From NCBI GenBank assembly GCA_964383905.1, contig CAYLJO010000008.1, positions 1 through 54,374 of the forward strand: a stretch of 54,374 nucleotides of DNA, read 5' to 3'. Origin of the DNA: CAYLJO01 sp964383905. GTDB taxonomy: Bacteria; Acidobacteriota; Blastocatellia; Pyrinomonadales; Pyrinomonadaceae. Below, one piece after another: positions 17,067 through 25,194 of the stretch. The notes below the pieces were generated by a model that did no database searches, had not been told where the DNA came from, and saw only the letters and a program-made list of their open reading frames with translations. The position numbers were made by a program, and so were the translations under genes. Numbering within the stretch: the stretch's first letter is position 1; each line of letters opens with the position of its first letter.

Positions 17067-17624
17067 CTAGTTTGCACATGACACATCGTTCTGTTCCAGC
17101 CATTCTTCGAGGGCGATCAACACCCAGATTCGAGACCATGAGACATCCGGACGGTTGTCGAGGAATGCGCGCCAGAGCTTGCTCACCCGCTCGGGCATGA
17201 AGATGCCACGACTGTTAATACGCTCCGGTTCCTGATGACTTCTGGAGCGCGACTCTTCATTGAAGAGGGCGGCTTCAGCCGGTCCGTCCTCAAGGTGGAG
17301 AAGGCGACCGTATGCACGGTACACGTCCATACTACTGATCGCCACCACGCGTTGCGCCAGGCCACGAAATGCCTGCATCAGGGTACGGGCGTCGCGCTCC
17401 AGGTAGGGGAATACGTCGAGGACAACGTGCGGCGCGAACTGCTTGAACTCCGCGTCGGAGGACTGTAGCTGCCGTCGATCACCGGCAATGTGGAGAACGG
17501 AAGATGGTAAGTCCGCCATCGTCAGGCCGCGATTGAACCCAGCGACATCATGTCCGTCGGCGATCAGGCGCCGGACGACATGCGGCCCGATGAAACCGGT
17601 TCCGCCGATGACGAGCACTCGCAT
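17067..17624 (-). pseudogene. NAD-dependent epimerase/dehydratase, truncated or chimeric
   Basis: The first 120 residues are a good extended SDR: VLVIGGTGFIGPHVVRRL (Rossmann GxxGxxG), HIAGDRRQL, VVLDVFPYLERDARTLM and VVAISSMDVYRAYGRLL. Family members run to about 330 residues; here the protein stops at 185. The last 40 residues (RAFLDNRPDVSWSRIWVLI onward) are unlike an epimerase and recall the C-terminus of an asparagine-synthase-like protein. The YxxxK catalytic pair and substrate domain are missing, so the product is almost certainly inactive. Probably a deletion joined two gene ends. Confidence 0.6.
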
Positions 17625-17799
17625 AAATCACCTACGCGCTAGCTGAGAGGACGCATCAAAGATGCGTCTCGCTGGCTCTGCAACTAACCGGTCAGGCAGG
17701 CATGATCGCACGATTACCGCAGGCTACCAAGAAAGGGGAGACAGCTAAGGGGGACGCAGCGTGGCCCGTCATGAATTGTTCTTCTACGGAGCACTATAT

Positions 17800-18369
17800 C
17801 TAACGCGATAAGGCGCGGATATCGGATCGCAAGGCGGCGATCTCTGCGCGAAGGTCTTCAATGGATTCACCGACATTCGGGCTCGGCTCGGTTTCGTGGA
17901 GGTCCATGTAAGAACTGAAAGCGAAGAACATAAGCGAGAGCCAGAGGGGTGCGCCGATCGACCGATCGACAAAAAAGAAGGCGTAGCCGCCGACCGCAAA
18001 CGGGAATATCTCTTTCAGATCAATCGTATCCGCGGTCGCGTCCTTGACGATATCACTTAATAATTTTAAGAAGTCATGAACCGAACGGGCGGTCCCTGAC
18101 TCATCCTTTTGCGCTTCAACGTTGAGGGCGAATAACTCCTCGCGCGCCGCGTGCTCGGCAAGCTGCTTGTTAAAGTTGTCTAGCAGAGCGGGGTCATAAT
18201 GTATCAAGACGCTGCCCGTCGTCGGATTGACATCGACTCGCCTGACACCGGGCCGCGGTGAGATTGATTGCCTGATTTGCTGCAGTAAGGCACGATCACC
18301 CTTGGCATGAGGCAGCCTGATGCGTACGCGACCCGGAATATGATGGACTAGCTGTGCTTGTTGCCTCAT
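17800..18369 (-). CDS. HMA-like membrane protein (second copy)
   Basis: 189 residues. The N-terminal 75 residues are an HMA-like ferredoxin fold (HHIPGRVRIRLPHAKGD, then VRRVDVNPTTGSVLIHYDP) in which the CxxC metal site is absent and an Arg-rich stretch takes its place. A linker, then two hydrophobic segments near residues 123-152, follow, and a short charged C-terminal helix ends the protein. It is the last gene of the reverse-strand cluster with the P1B ATPase, and a paralogue of 21043-21684. ATG preceded by GCGGAGGCG. Likely a membrane partner of the ATPase. Confidence 0.8.
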   Translation of the reverse strand: MRQQAQLVHHIPGRVRIRLPHAKGDRALLQQIRQSISPRPGVRRVDVNPTTGSVLIHYDPALLDNFNKQLAEHAAREELFALNVEAQKDESGTARSVHDFLKLLSDIVKDATADTIDLKEIFPFAVGGYAFFFVDRSIGAPLWLSLMFFAFSSYMDLHETEPSPNVGESIEDLRAEIAALRSDIRALSR

Positions 18370-18483
18370 CGATACGCCTCCGCTTGATCTTTCCTGCTTT
18401 TATTCGGCAACTATCTTACCATCGCCAATAACGCAGCAATCAAGCCAAAACTGCTCTTCCATACTGATGACAGCCGCCGCCGG

Positions 18484-18810
18484 TCAGGCGGGCAAGCGGC
18501 GCTTCGGGGTGGAACGCCGCGCAGGTCTGATGGCCCGTCTCAGGTTGGTAAACCCGGCCCGCACTGCGGTCTCGGCAAGCGGGAGCCCGATGCCTCTCAC
18601 CGTTGCCATCAATCCGGCGCGCACCACCTTCTTGAGGTGAGGTCGCAATGTGTCCTCAAGGTTCGGGATGAACTTTGGCGCCAGCATCGCGGCGACACCG
18701 ACCGCCATGCCCGGCAGCAACTCCGGCTGCACCATTGCGACAAGGACGCCGGCAAAGATTGTCGGCTTCATACTCGAGCCAAACTTGTTTAGCCTCTTTT
18801 TATTCGCCAT
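18484..18810 (-). CDS. small Gly/Ala-rich DUF5132-like protein (second copy)
   Basis: 108 residues. A hydrophobic helix-forming stretch near 15-45 contains QPELLPGMAVGVAAMLAPKF, followed by RPHLKKVVRAGLMATVRGIG and a basic tail. The same ELLPGMA(V/I)GVAAMLAP core recurs in the protein at 21843-22217, so these are paralogues. The pattern resembles DUF5132 proteins. Function unknown; position between the ATPase and an HMA-like membrane protein suggests a structural or accessory membrane role. ATG preceded by GAGGGTGG. Confidence 0.7.
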   Translation of the reverse strand: MANKKRLNKFGSSMKPTIFAGVLVAMVQPELLPGMAVGVAAMLAPKFIPNLEDTLRPHLKKVVRAGLMATVRGIGLPLAETAVRAGFTNLRRAIRPARRSTPKRRLPA

Positions 18811-18882
18811 GACGATTCACCACCCTCTAAATGGGCGCTCATTAAAGCCCCGCCACTGCTCGACCGGTTGGGGCGGTCTCAA

Positions 18883-21036
18883 TTAATAGCGGAGGATTGG
18901 CCGCACCGCGTTGAGACTGGCCAGAATTGCGGAACCGTTGCTGATCAGAGTCGTCAGGGCCGGCGTGACCAGTCCGCCCGGTATTGCCAGGGCGAACGCC
19001 GCCGTGTTGAGTCCGGCGATGATCGCGAAATTCTCCCGGATCAATTTAATCGCCTCCCTGGAAGCATCCAGCGCGCTGATTAGCTTCCACAGATTCTCTT
19101 CCATGAGAATTACGTCGGCCGCCTCGTGCGCGATGTCCGCCCCGTTCTTCATGGCGATACCAACATCCGCGTGGGCCAGCGCAGGCGAGTCGTTAATGCC
19201 ATCGCCGATCATCGCGACGACCCTACCCTCGCTCTGGAGCCGCTGAACGACCTCGGCCTTTTCGGCGGGAAACACGTCGGAGAAGAAGCGGTCAAGGCCG
19301 AGTTGCGCGGCCACCCGCTGCGCAATTGTACCGTTGTCGCCGGTCATCATGATCAGATTACGCAGGCCGCGGTTGTGTAGCGTCTTGATGACGGCGGAAC
19401 TCTCCGGACGAATCTGATCGGCATAAGACATGAGGCCCGCCAGATTCCCGTCGACGGCGAGTAGCAAGGCAGAGTACCCGCGATCATTGCGATATTTCAG
19501 ATCGGACAACGCGCCGTCCAGTTTCACATTCATTTTGCGCAGGAATTTTTCACTGCCGAGGTGGACCTGGTATCCGTTAATTTGGACGTCAAGACCTAAA
19601 CCGATGTGATAGTGCGATTCGGTGCGCTCCGGCACCTTGATCCCGGCCTCCAGCGCGCGGGCCCGTATAGCCTCGGCCACCGGGTGCGTCAGGCGTGCCT
19701 CGGCCGAGGCGGCGAGGGCCAGAATCTTTTCTTCCGGGAACCTGCGCTCGTTGTACGAGACGATGTCGAACACGCGCGGCTCGCCCCGGGTGAGCGTCCC
19801 GGTCTTGTCAAAGACGATGGTGTCCACGTTGTAAAGCTTCTCGAGCTGACTTCCACCCTTGATGAGAACGCCGTGCCGCGCGGCGTCGATCATGACCGCG
19901 AGGACTGAAGTGGGCGCCGCGACACGGATGCCCGTCCCGTAATCGATAATCACCATCGATAGAAAGCGGTTCAGGTCCCCGCTCAAGGCGTAGAGGCCGG
20001 TTGCCGCTGCGAGCGAGGGCGCGACGAGCACGTCAGCGAATTTCTCGGCATAATTCTGGATCCGAGTCTCGCCGATGGGCGCCTCCTCAACGAGTTGAAC
20101 AATTTTTGCGGCGGTCGTTTCTGTGCCGACCCGCTCGGTGCGAAGGTAAAGCTTGCCCTCTTTAACCGCCGTCGCTGCGTAGACCTTATCACCGGGGCGC
20201 CGCTCCACAGGCAACGACTCACCGGTGATAGTTTTTTGGTCGACGGAGGCATACCCTTTGATGACTTCACCGTCAACCGGAATCATCTCACCCGGATACG
20301 CAACCACCGTATCCCCGGTCACGATGTCGTTGACAGCCACCTCAATCTTCTTCTTGCCCCGCAGCACCCAGGCCTTCCGCCCCTGGTAATCGAGCAACTC
20401 GGAGATGGCCCGCCTCGATTTTGCGGCAGTGCGGTCACGGATGAAGTCACCGAGCCCGATCAGCCACGTCATGAAGGCGCTCGTAAACAGATTGCCCTGA
20501 GCTGTTGATACGGTGATGGCGAGGCTATCGAGGAAGTCCACGTTAAGGCGATGCTCATTGAATAACACATGAAGGGCGCGTTTAATAATCGGCAATGCGC
20601 TTAAACCTATCAGCGGCAGAGTTGCAAAAGTGCCGACGGGGCCTCCGAGCAGGCTCAAGGCGAGTGAAGCCGTCGGCAGGGTAAGGGGATTCAACTGCCT
20701 GATTGCGGCGAATGATTGGGGTAAAAATGGTTCGCCCCCAGTTTCGGCATCACTCTTAATATTGCCGTTGGGCCGTGGTGTGGGGCGTGTGGGCAGCGTC
20801 GAAGGGCTGACAGCGCGCATCGACTTCTCTAACCTGGCCGGAATATCCGGTCTCTTCGCTTCATAGTTGATGACTATGGACGCAGAAGCATGATTGACGC
20901 GAACGCCCGTCACGCCTTCCTGCTCTTCGAGCATGCGCGCGCAGGCCCCGGCCAAACCTTCGGCCCAGTGGATAGCCGGCACGTGCAGCCGGATGCGTCC
21001 GGGGATCGCATGCTTTACCTCAAAATCTATGGCCAT
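18883..21036 (-). CDS. P1B-type metal-transport ATPase without CPx motif
   Basis: 717 residues. N-terminal HMA-like domain (HAIPGRIRLHVP; no CxxC), then membrane helices, actuator domain with TGESLPVE near 270, phosphorylation site DKTGTLTRGEP near 410, HP motif THPVAEAI near 452, hinge GDGINDSPAL near 625. The ion-selective helix before the P domain reads DYGTGIRVAAPTS (19911-19945), so the CPC/SPC/TPC signature of Cu, Zn or Co pumps is absent. By memory this fits the P1B-6-like group that includes FezB of ferrosomes; the metal may be Fe or Mn. Starts six bases after the upstream HMA-like gene, hence co-translated with it. Confidence 0.9.
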   Translation of the reverse strand: MAIDFEVKHAIPGRIRLHVPAIHWAEGLAGACARMLEEQEGVTGVRVNHASASIVINYEAKRPDIPARLEKSMRAVSPSTLPTRPTPRPNGNIKSDAETGGEPFLPQSFAAIRQLNPLTLPTASLALSLLGGPVGTFATLPLIGLSALPIIKRALHVLFNEHRLNVDFLDSLAITVSTAQGNLFTSAFMTWLIGLGDFIRDRTAAKSRRAISELLDYQGRKAWVLRGKKKIEVAVNDIVTGDTVVAYPGEMIPVDGEVIKGYASVDQKTITGESLPVERRPGDKVYAATAVKEGKLYLRTERVGTETTAAKIVQLVEEAPIGETRIQNYAEKFADVLVAPSLAAATGLYALSGDLNRFLSMVIIDYGTGIRVAAPTSVLAVMIDAARHGVLIKGGSQLEKLYNVDTIVFDKTGTLTRGEPRVFDIVSYNERRFPEEKILALAASAEARLTHPVAEAIRARALEAGIKVPERTESHYHIGLGLDVQINGYQVHLGSEKFLRKMNVKLDGALSDLKYRNDRGYSALLLAVDGNLAGLMSYADQIRPESSAVIKTLHNRGLRNLIMMTGDNGTIAQRVAAQLGLDRFFSDVFPAEKAEVVQRLQSEGRVVAMIGDGINDSPALAHADVGIAMKNGADIAHEAADVILMEENLWKLISALDASREAIKLIRENFAIIAGLNTAAFALAIPGGLVTPALTTLISNGSAILASLNAVRPILRY

Positions 21037-21042
21037 CGTATG

Positions 21043-21684
21043 TTAGCGACGCTTTCTCGGTGCGGTACTCCTGGACCGGCCCTTCTTTGCCGGTGGCGCC
21101 GGTTGTGGTTTATCCAAGACTATTTCATGATCTTCCACGTGGAGGCTCGGTTTCGGATGATGCAACGCGACAAACGAGTTGAACGAGAAGATCCCGAGTG
21201 TCACCCATAACGGTGTAACTACTTCCGAACCGGCCTCCTTGAAGGTGTAGATGGCAAGACCGAGCGGCAGGAGCACCTTCAGATCAACCATATTGCCGGT
21301 GGCCTGCTTGACGCCTTCGTTGAGATGCTTGACAAAGTTTACGACCGCCCGCGCCGTCTCCGAGTGCGCGGCCAAGTACTCCGCTTCGGCCTCGATCTTG
21401 TTGGCGATCTCATCCGCCTCTGTTATCTCGGGCGGTTTGAGCGCGAACAGATCTTCGCGCTCGCCATACCGGGCGAGATGGCTGTGGTAGTCTTCATGAA
21501 GATCAGGGTCGTAGTGTATCAGCAGGCTACCCGTCGTCGGATTAACCTCAACGCGTTGCACGCCGGGCTGGGGCGCGAGCGACTCTTTTATCTGCCCCAG
21601 GAGAGCAGAGTTGCCCCTGGCACCGGGCAGCTTAACGCGCACCCGGCCCGGAATGTGATGAATGACCTGTGCTTGATAAGCCAT
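21043..21684 (-). CDS. HMA-like membrane protein (first copy)
   Basis: 213 residues with the same plan as 17800-18369: HMA-like domain (HHIPGRVRVKLPGARGN; VQRVEVNPTTGSLLIHYDP) lacking CxxC, a helical linker, two hydrophobic segments near 140-172, and a basic C-terminal tail rich in Lys, Arg, Ser and Pro. Six bases separate its stop from the ATPase start, so the two are translationally coupled. It could deliver ions to, or assemble with, the ATPase. ATG preceded by AGAGGT. Confidence 0.82.
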   Translation of the reverse strand: MAYQAQVIHHIPGRVRVKLPGARGNSALLGQIKESLAPQPGVQRVEVNPTTGSLLIHYDPDLHEDYHSHLARYGEREDLFALKPPEITEADEIANKIEAEAEYLAAHSETARAVVNFVKHLNEGVKQATGNMVDLKVLLPLGLAIYTFKEAGSEVVTPLWVTLGIFSFNSFVALHHPKPSLHVEDHEIVLDKPQPAPPAKKGRSRSTAPRKRR

Positions 21685-21842
21685 CCAGCTACCTCTAAGC
21701 TATGCATTCGTCGAGCATAACACCACAACAATACCCTGCCTGCAAAGAACGCGGACGCCCCTTTCAGGATATAAGCGACTTCTGAGGAGGGTTCTATTTA
21801 AAGATTAAAGTCGCTCTTGCGCGTGGTTATGTGTAAGGTTAA

Positions 21843-22217
21843 TTATGCGCTCGCGCGGCGCTTAGTAGATTGACGCCCACCTCGCCTGTGTTTGACTGCC
21901 GGTCTTCCGTTCCCTTGTTCGGCGCGCGCCTCAGCTACCATATCCTGCACCTGCTCACCCGCTTCTGCGACCATCCCTCTGGTCGACACGGCCGTCGCAT
22001 AACCGGCCCGCACCACAGTCTTTACCAGTGGCCGCAGGGCGGTGCCCAAGGTGGGTAATACGCGGGGCGCCAGCATGGCGGCAACGCCGATCGCCATGCC
22101 CGGCAGCAGTTCCGGCGCAAAGATGGCGACGGCCGCGCCGGTCACGAGTGCAGTCATCATACTGCTACCCTCTTCTTCGCCAAACTCTCCAATCTCATCA
22201 TCTGTATCTTCGGCCAT
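21843..22217 (-). CDS. small Gly/Ala-rich DUF5132-like protein (first copy)
   Basis: About 124 residues. An acidic N-terminus (EDTDDEIGEFGEEEG) precedes a hydrophobic section with FAPELLPGMAIGVAAMLAP and LRPLVKTVVRAGYATAV, then a basic tail. It is a paralogue of 18484-18810. The ATG at 22217 was chosen because GGAGG lies six bases upstream of it, while it abuts the other ATG at 22223. It is the first gene of the reverse-strand P1B ATPase cluster. Function unknown. Confidence 0.7.
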   Translation of the reverse strand: MAEDTDDEIGEFGEEEGSSMMTALVTGAAVAIFAPELLPGMAIGVAAMLAPRVLPTLGTALRPLVKTVVRAGYATAVSTRGMVAEAGEQVQDMVAEARAEQGNGRPAVKHRRGGRQSTKRRASA

Positions 22218-22581
22218 GATCATCCTCCAAAAGAGAAAATTTTTTCAGTAATGACAATTAAAACAGGGCTACGCATTGAGACCTGATTTAACCTGTGCTA
22301 GCCGTGTTTGCGGGTGCCAGGAATATTAGTCTGCGCGGACCCTCACGTCAACCGTCTCCGGCCAGTTTGTAACATCATCCCGGCCGGCTTTTTCTTGTGG
22401 AATCTATGACGAGAGTTCACACGGTCATTTACCACCCGAGGCACTAAAACCTCATCAGTCCTGCAATTAAAACTGCTATAACCGTGCAAAATTTAACCCC
22501 GATTTAATATCCGCGTAAACCGAATTTAATTTTACCTGCTTTATTATCTACGTTGATGAATTCTGCGAAGGAGGTACTTGA
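22218..22581. other. divergent intergenic region of the metal cluster
   Basis: 364 bp between the reverse-strand ATPase cluster and the forward HMA-like gene. The right half (about 22440-22560) is clearly AT-richer than its surroundings and must carry the promoters for both directions. A strong Shine-Dalgarno AAGGAGGT sits at 22568-22575. I see no clear palindromic metal-regulator site. Confidence 0.45.
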
Positions 22582-22941
22582 ATGGCAACTCCCACGTATA
22601 TTCATAAGCTCGACGGGCGATTGCGAATTAAAATTCCGGAGATCAAGGGCTCGCCTGTCAGAGCGTCCAAATTAGAAGATAGCCTGGGAGGCATGAAAGG
22701 CGTGACCATTGTGAAAGCGAATCCTTTGACCGGTAACCTGCTGGTCCAATTTGAACCCGGTGCGACCGGCCACGATCACATTTTAAAGGCCCTTCGAAAC
22801 CTGGGTTGCTTAAAAGTCGGTCGAAGCTTTCAACATCGCGCCGCAAACGCCCCGCGTCAGTTAGAGAACTATCTCATCAACCTCTTTATCAAAGCGGCGG
22901 TTGAGATCACGGTCAAACGACTGATCCTGGCGTTAGTTTGA
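22582..22941 (+). CDS. small HMA-like protein
   Basis: 119 residues: an HMA-like domain (YIHKLDGRLRIKIPEIKGS; VTIVKANPLTGNLLVQFEP) with the same Arg-rich GRLR replacement of the CxxC site, followed by a short amphipathic or membrane-associated helix (LINLFIKAAVEITVKRLIL). It is transcribed divergently from the P1B ATPase cluster. The strong AAGGAGGT ribosome-binding site seven bases upstream suggests high expression. It could be a soluble or peripheral partner of that cluster. Confidence 0.75.
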   Translation: MATPTYIHKLDGRLRIKIPEIKGSPVRASKLEDSLGGMKGVTIVKANPLTGNLLVQFEPGATGHDHILKALRNLGCLKVGRSFQHRAANAPRQLENYLINLFIKAAVEITVKRLILALV

Positions 22942-23091
22942 ATCCTTATCTAGGGTAACCCCCCATAGGCTCGCCTGATCCCCTCGGGCGCGGCCACGCC
23001 TGAGTCTCTCTCTTCAGACGCTACTTATCGGTTTCGAGTTCCACAACAATTCTCGAATGTGGGCAGGCCTTGGGCATCCTTTTGTATTTCC

Positions 23092-24108
23092 TTAATGCCG
23101 GTGGCCTCGGCTTTTCTCTGATGGGCTTTTCTCTAAGTCACCGCCCTTTTGTGAGGGTCTCGGATAATGAGCGGCGCTCTTTCCCTTTTTACTTGTCTCT
23201 TCTTTTTCGTCGGGACTCTTTTCGCCCTTCTCTTTGGCGCCGGGCGCGCCTTCTTTGGCTGCCGCAGCTTCAATCTCAGAGTTGACTTCCCCGCCGATGA
23301 GGATCGCCACCCCCGTCAGGTAAAACCACAGCATGAGGATGATCACCGCCCCCAGCGAGCCGTAGGTCTTGCTATAAGAGTCGAAGTAATGCAGGTAGAT
23401 GCGAAAGGCGAAAGAGACGGCGAGCCACAGGGTGACGGCCACGACTGAGCCCGGCGTGACCCACCTCCAATCCTGGTCGCGCAGGTCCGGCGCCCAGTAA
23501 TAGATCAGAGCAAAAGCCAGGAGCACGAAGGCGAGCACGATCGGCCACTGTAGAATGTTCCACGCCAGCTTAAAAAGATCGCCCAGCCCGTAGCTGCCCG
23601 CGACGCTCTCCGCGATCTTGCCGCCGTAGAGGACAAGCGTGAGGGCCGAGATGATCAGCACCGTGAGCGCGATGGTCAACCCAACGGCGATCAGGCGCTG
23701 CTTCCACCACGGGCGCGATTCCTTGACGTGATAAGCGGCGTTGAGCGAAGCGCTGATGGCCCCCATGCCGTTGGACGCTGCCCAGAGGGTGGCGAGAATG
23801 CCGAAGGAGAGCTTCCCGCCCCCGCTCCCCTTGCTGATCTCGTCAACGGTTGTCCGGATCAGATCAGAGGCGGAGGCGGGCACAACCCGGCCCAGGTAGC
23901 CGAGCAGGTTATCTCTCAGCTGTGATCCCGATTCGGCGAACAAACCGAGGAGGGACATCAAAAAGAGCAAGAGCGGAAAGAGCGCGAGGAGGAAATAATA
24001 TGACAACTCCGCGGCGCGGCCGAAGACTTCATCCTCGCCGATATAAGCCCAGACTCGCCTGGCCAGTTCTTTCCACGTCAATCCGCCTAATTTCCAAAGC
24101 GACGCCAC
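23092..24108 (-). CDS. YihY/BrkB-family membrane protein
   Basis: 338 residues with six hydrophobic segments, including ELSYYFLLALFPLLLFLMSL near 38 (motif ELSYYFLLALFPLL), the SNGMGAISASLNAAY stretch near 110 and GAVIILMLWFYLTG near 250. This matches the YihY/UPF0761 inner-membrane family, once called RNase BN by error; its role is unsettled. A charged Lys/Glu tail of about 70 residues follows the last helix. The GTG start at 24108 is preceded by AAGGAGGT. It stands alone between the metal cluster and an insertion sequence. Confidence 0.85.
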   Translation of the reverse strand: MASLWKLGGLTWKELARRVWAYIGEDEVFGRAAELSYYFLLALFPLLLFLMSLLGLFAESGSQLRDNLLGYLGRVVPASASDLIRTTVDEISKGSGGGKLSFGILATLWAASNGMGAISASLNAAYHVKESRPWWKQRLIAVGLTIALTVLIISALTLVLYGGKIAESVAGSYGLGDLFKLAWNILQWPIVLAFVLLAFALIYYWAPDLRDQDWRWVTPGSVVAVTLWLAVSFAFRIYLHYFDSYSKTYGSLGAVIILMLWFYLTGVAILIGGEVNSEIEAAAAKEGAPGAKEKGEKSPDEKEETSKKGKSAAHYPRPSQKGGDLEKSPSEKSRGHRH

Positions 24109-24133
24109 GATTCCTGTTACCTCCTTGATCCCT

Positions 24134-24986
24134 AGAGCGTGTTATGAACTTTGCCATAAGGTAAGCTGTATGGATGGAACGCAAAGCTTACCCCAATGAT
24201 GTTACAGATGACGAATGGGCCTGGTGGCCCCCTATTTGACCTTGATGACCCAAGAGGCCCCACAACGCCAGCACTCCTTGCGCGAAATATTCAATGGCCT
24301 GCGCCGGCTCATCCGTGCCGGCGCAGAGGGGCGCATGATGCCCCACGACTTGCCCCCTGGGAAGCTGTTTACCAGCACACCGAGCGCTGGATTAAGGCCG
24401 GCGTGTTTGAAACCATCGCGCATGGCCTGCGCGCTTTGCTGCGCTTGGCCCAAGGGCGCAATGCCCAGCCATCGGCCGCCATTTCCGACAGCCGGGCGTG
24501 GCAATCGACGCCGGAAAGCGGTGCGCGTGCCGGGTATGACGGTGCCGAGCGCAAGAGAGGCAGCAAGGTGCATCAGGCCGTTGATACGTTGGGCTATCTG
24601 TTGAGCTTGCACGTCACGCCAGCTTCGGAGCAGGATCGGGCGCAGGTCGGGCAGTTGGCCGAGCGAGTTCAGGAGGTGACGGGTGAAACGGTTGAGCCGG
24701 CGTATGTTGATCAAGGCTACACGGGTGAACAAGCGGCAGACGCGGCGGCGGCGCATGGGATGAGACTTGAGGTGGTGAAGCTTCCGGAAGCCAAGAAAGG
24801 ATTTGTGTTGTTGCCGCGGCGCCGGGTAGTCGAACGCAGCAAGGCGTGGGGTGGACGGTTCCGGCGGCTGGCGCGAGATTATGGGCGATTGCCTGAGACG
24901 CTGGCAGGGTTGCATTTCTTAGCCTTCGTAATACTTATGTTGAAGCGGGTTGTTGAAATCCTTGCTTAAAGTTCATAACACGCTCT
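24134..24986 (+). mobile_element. IS5-family insertion sequence (IS427/IS1031-like)
   Basis: About 850 bp bounded by perfect 19-bp terminal inverted repeats, AGAGCGTGTTATGAACTTT at 24134-24152 and its complement at 24968-24986. CTAG occurs at both edges (24132-24135 and 24985-24988), consistent with the CTAG/TA target duplication of IS5-family elements. It carries one transposase, broken by two frameshifts, so the copy is probably no longer autonomous. The element lies 25 bp upstream of the yihY-like start and 209 bp before the Nramp gene. Confidence 0.88.
24174..24969 (+). pseudogene. IS5-family transposase, two frameshifts
   Basis: Read across three frames the protein is MERKAYPNDVTDDEWA, then LVAPYLTLMTQEAPQRQ to MMPHDLPP, then WEAVYQHTERW onward, a normal IS5-type transposase with the DDE-type parts AISDSRAWQST and VDQGYTGEQAAD. 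The first break is at GGGCCTGG (24217-24224), the second at CCCCC (24353-24357); each needs one extra C. The second could be a programmed -1 shift of the kind used by some IS5-family elements, but the first also kills the N-terminal frame, so decay or sequencing error is more likely. Confidence 0.8.
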
Positions 24987-25194
24987 AGTCATCTACCGCC
25001 ATTAAGCGGCTCTACCGAGCACGATACCGGTTATATCACCATTTCTCTCTCACTTTCGTCACATAACTTTAACATGAGGAAGAACCAGCTTATTTCCATC
25101 TCTTTTCATGGCATAGAAATTGATTTATTACTTTTAGAAGATTCAAAATGATACAATGAGGCAATCTATATGAGGGATAAAGGAGCAAGCTGGA

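Noticed and set aside
24353..24357. Programmed -1 frameshift as the only cause of the broken transposase
   Set aside because: A second, separate frame break at 24217-24224 cannot be explained by it.
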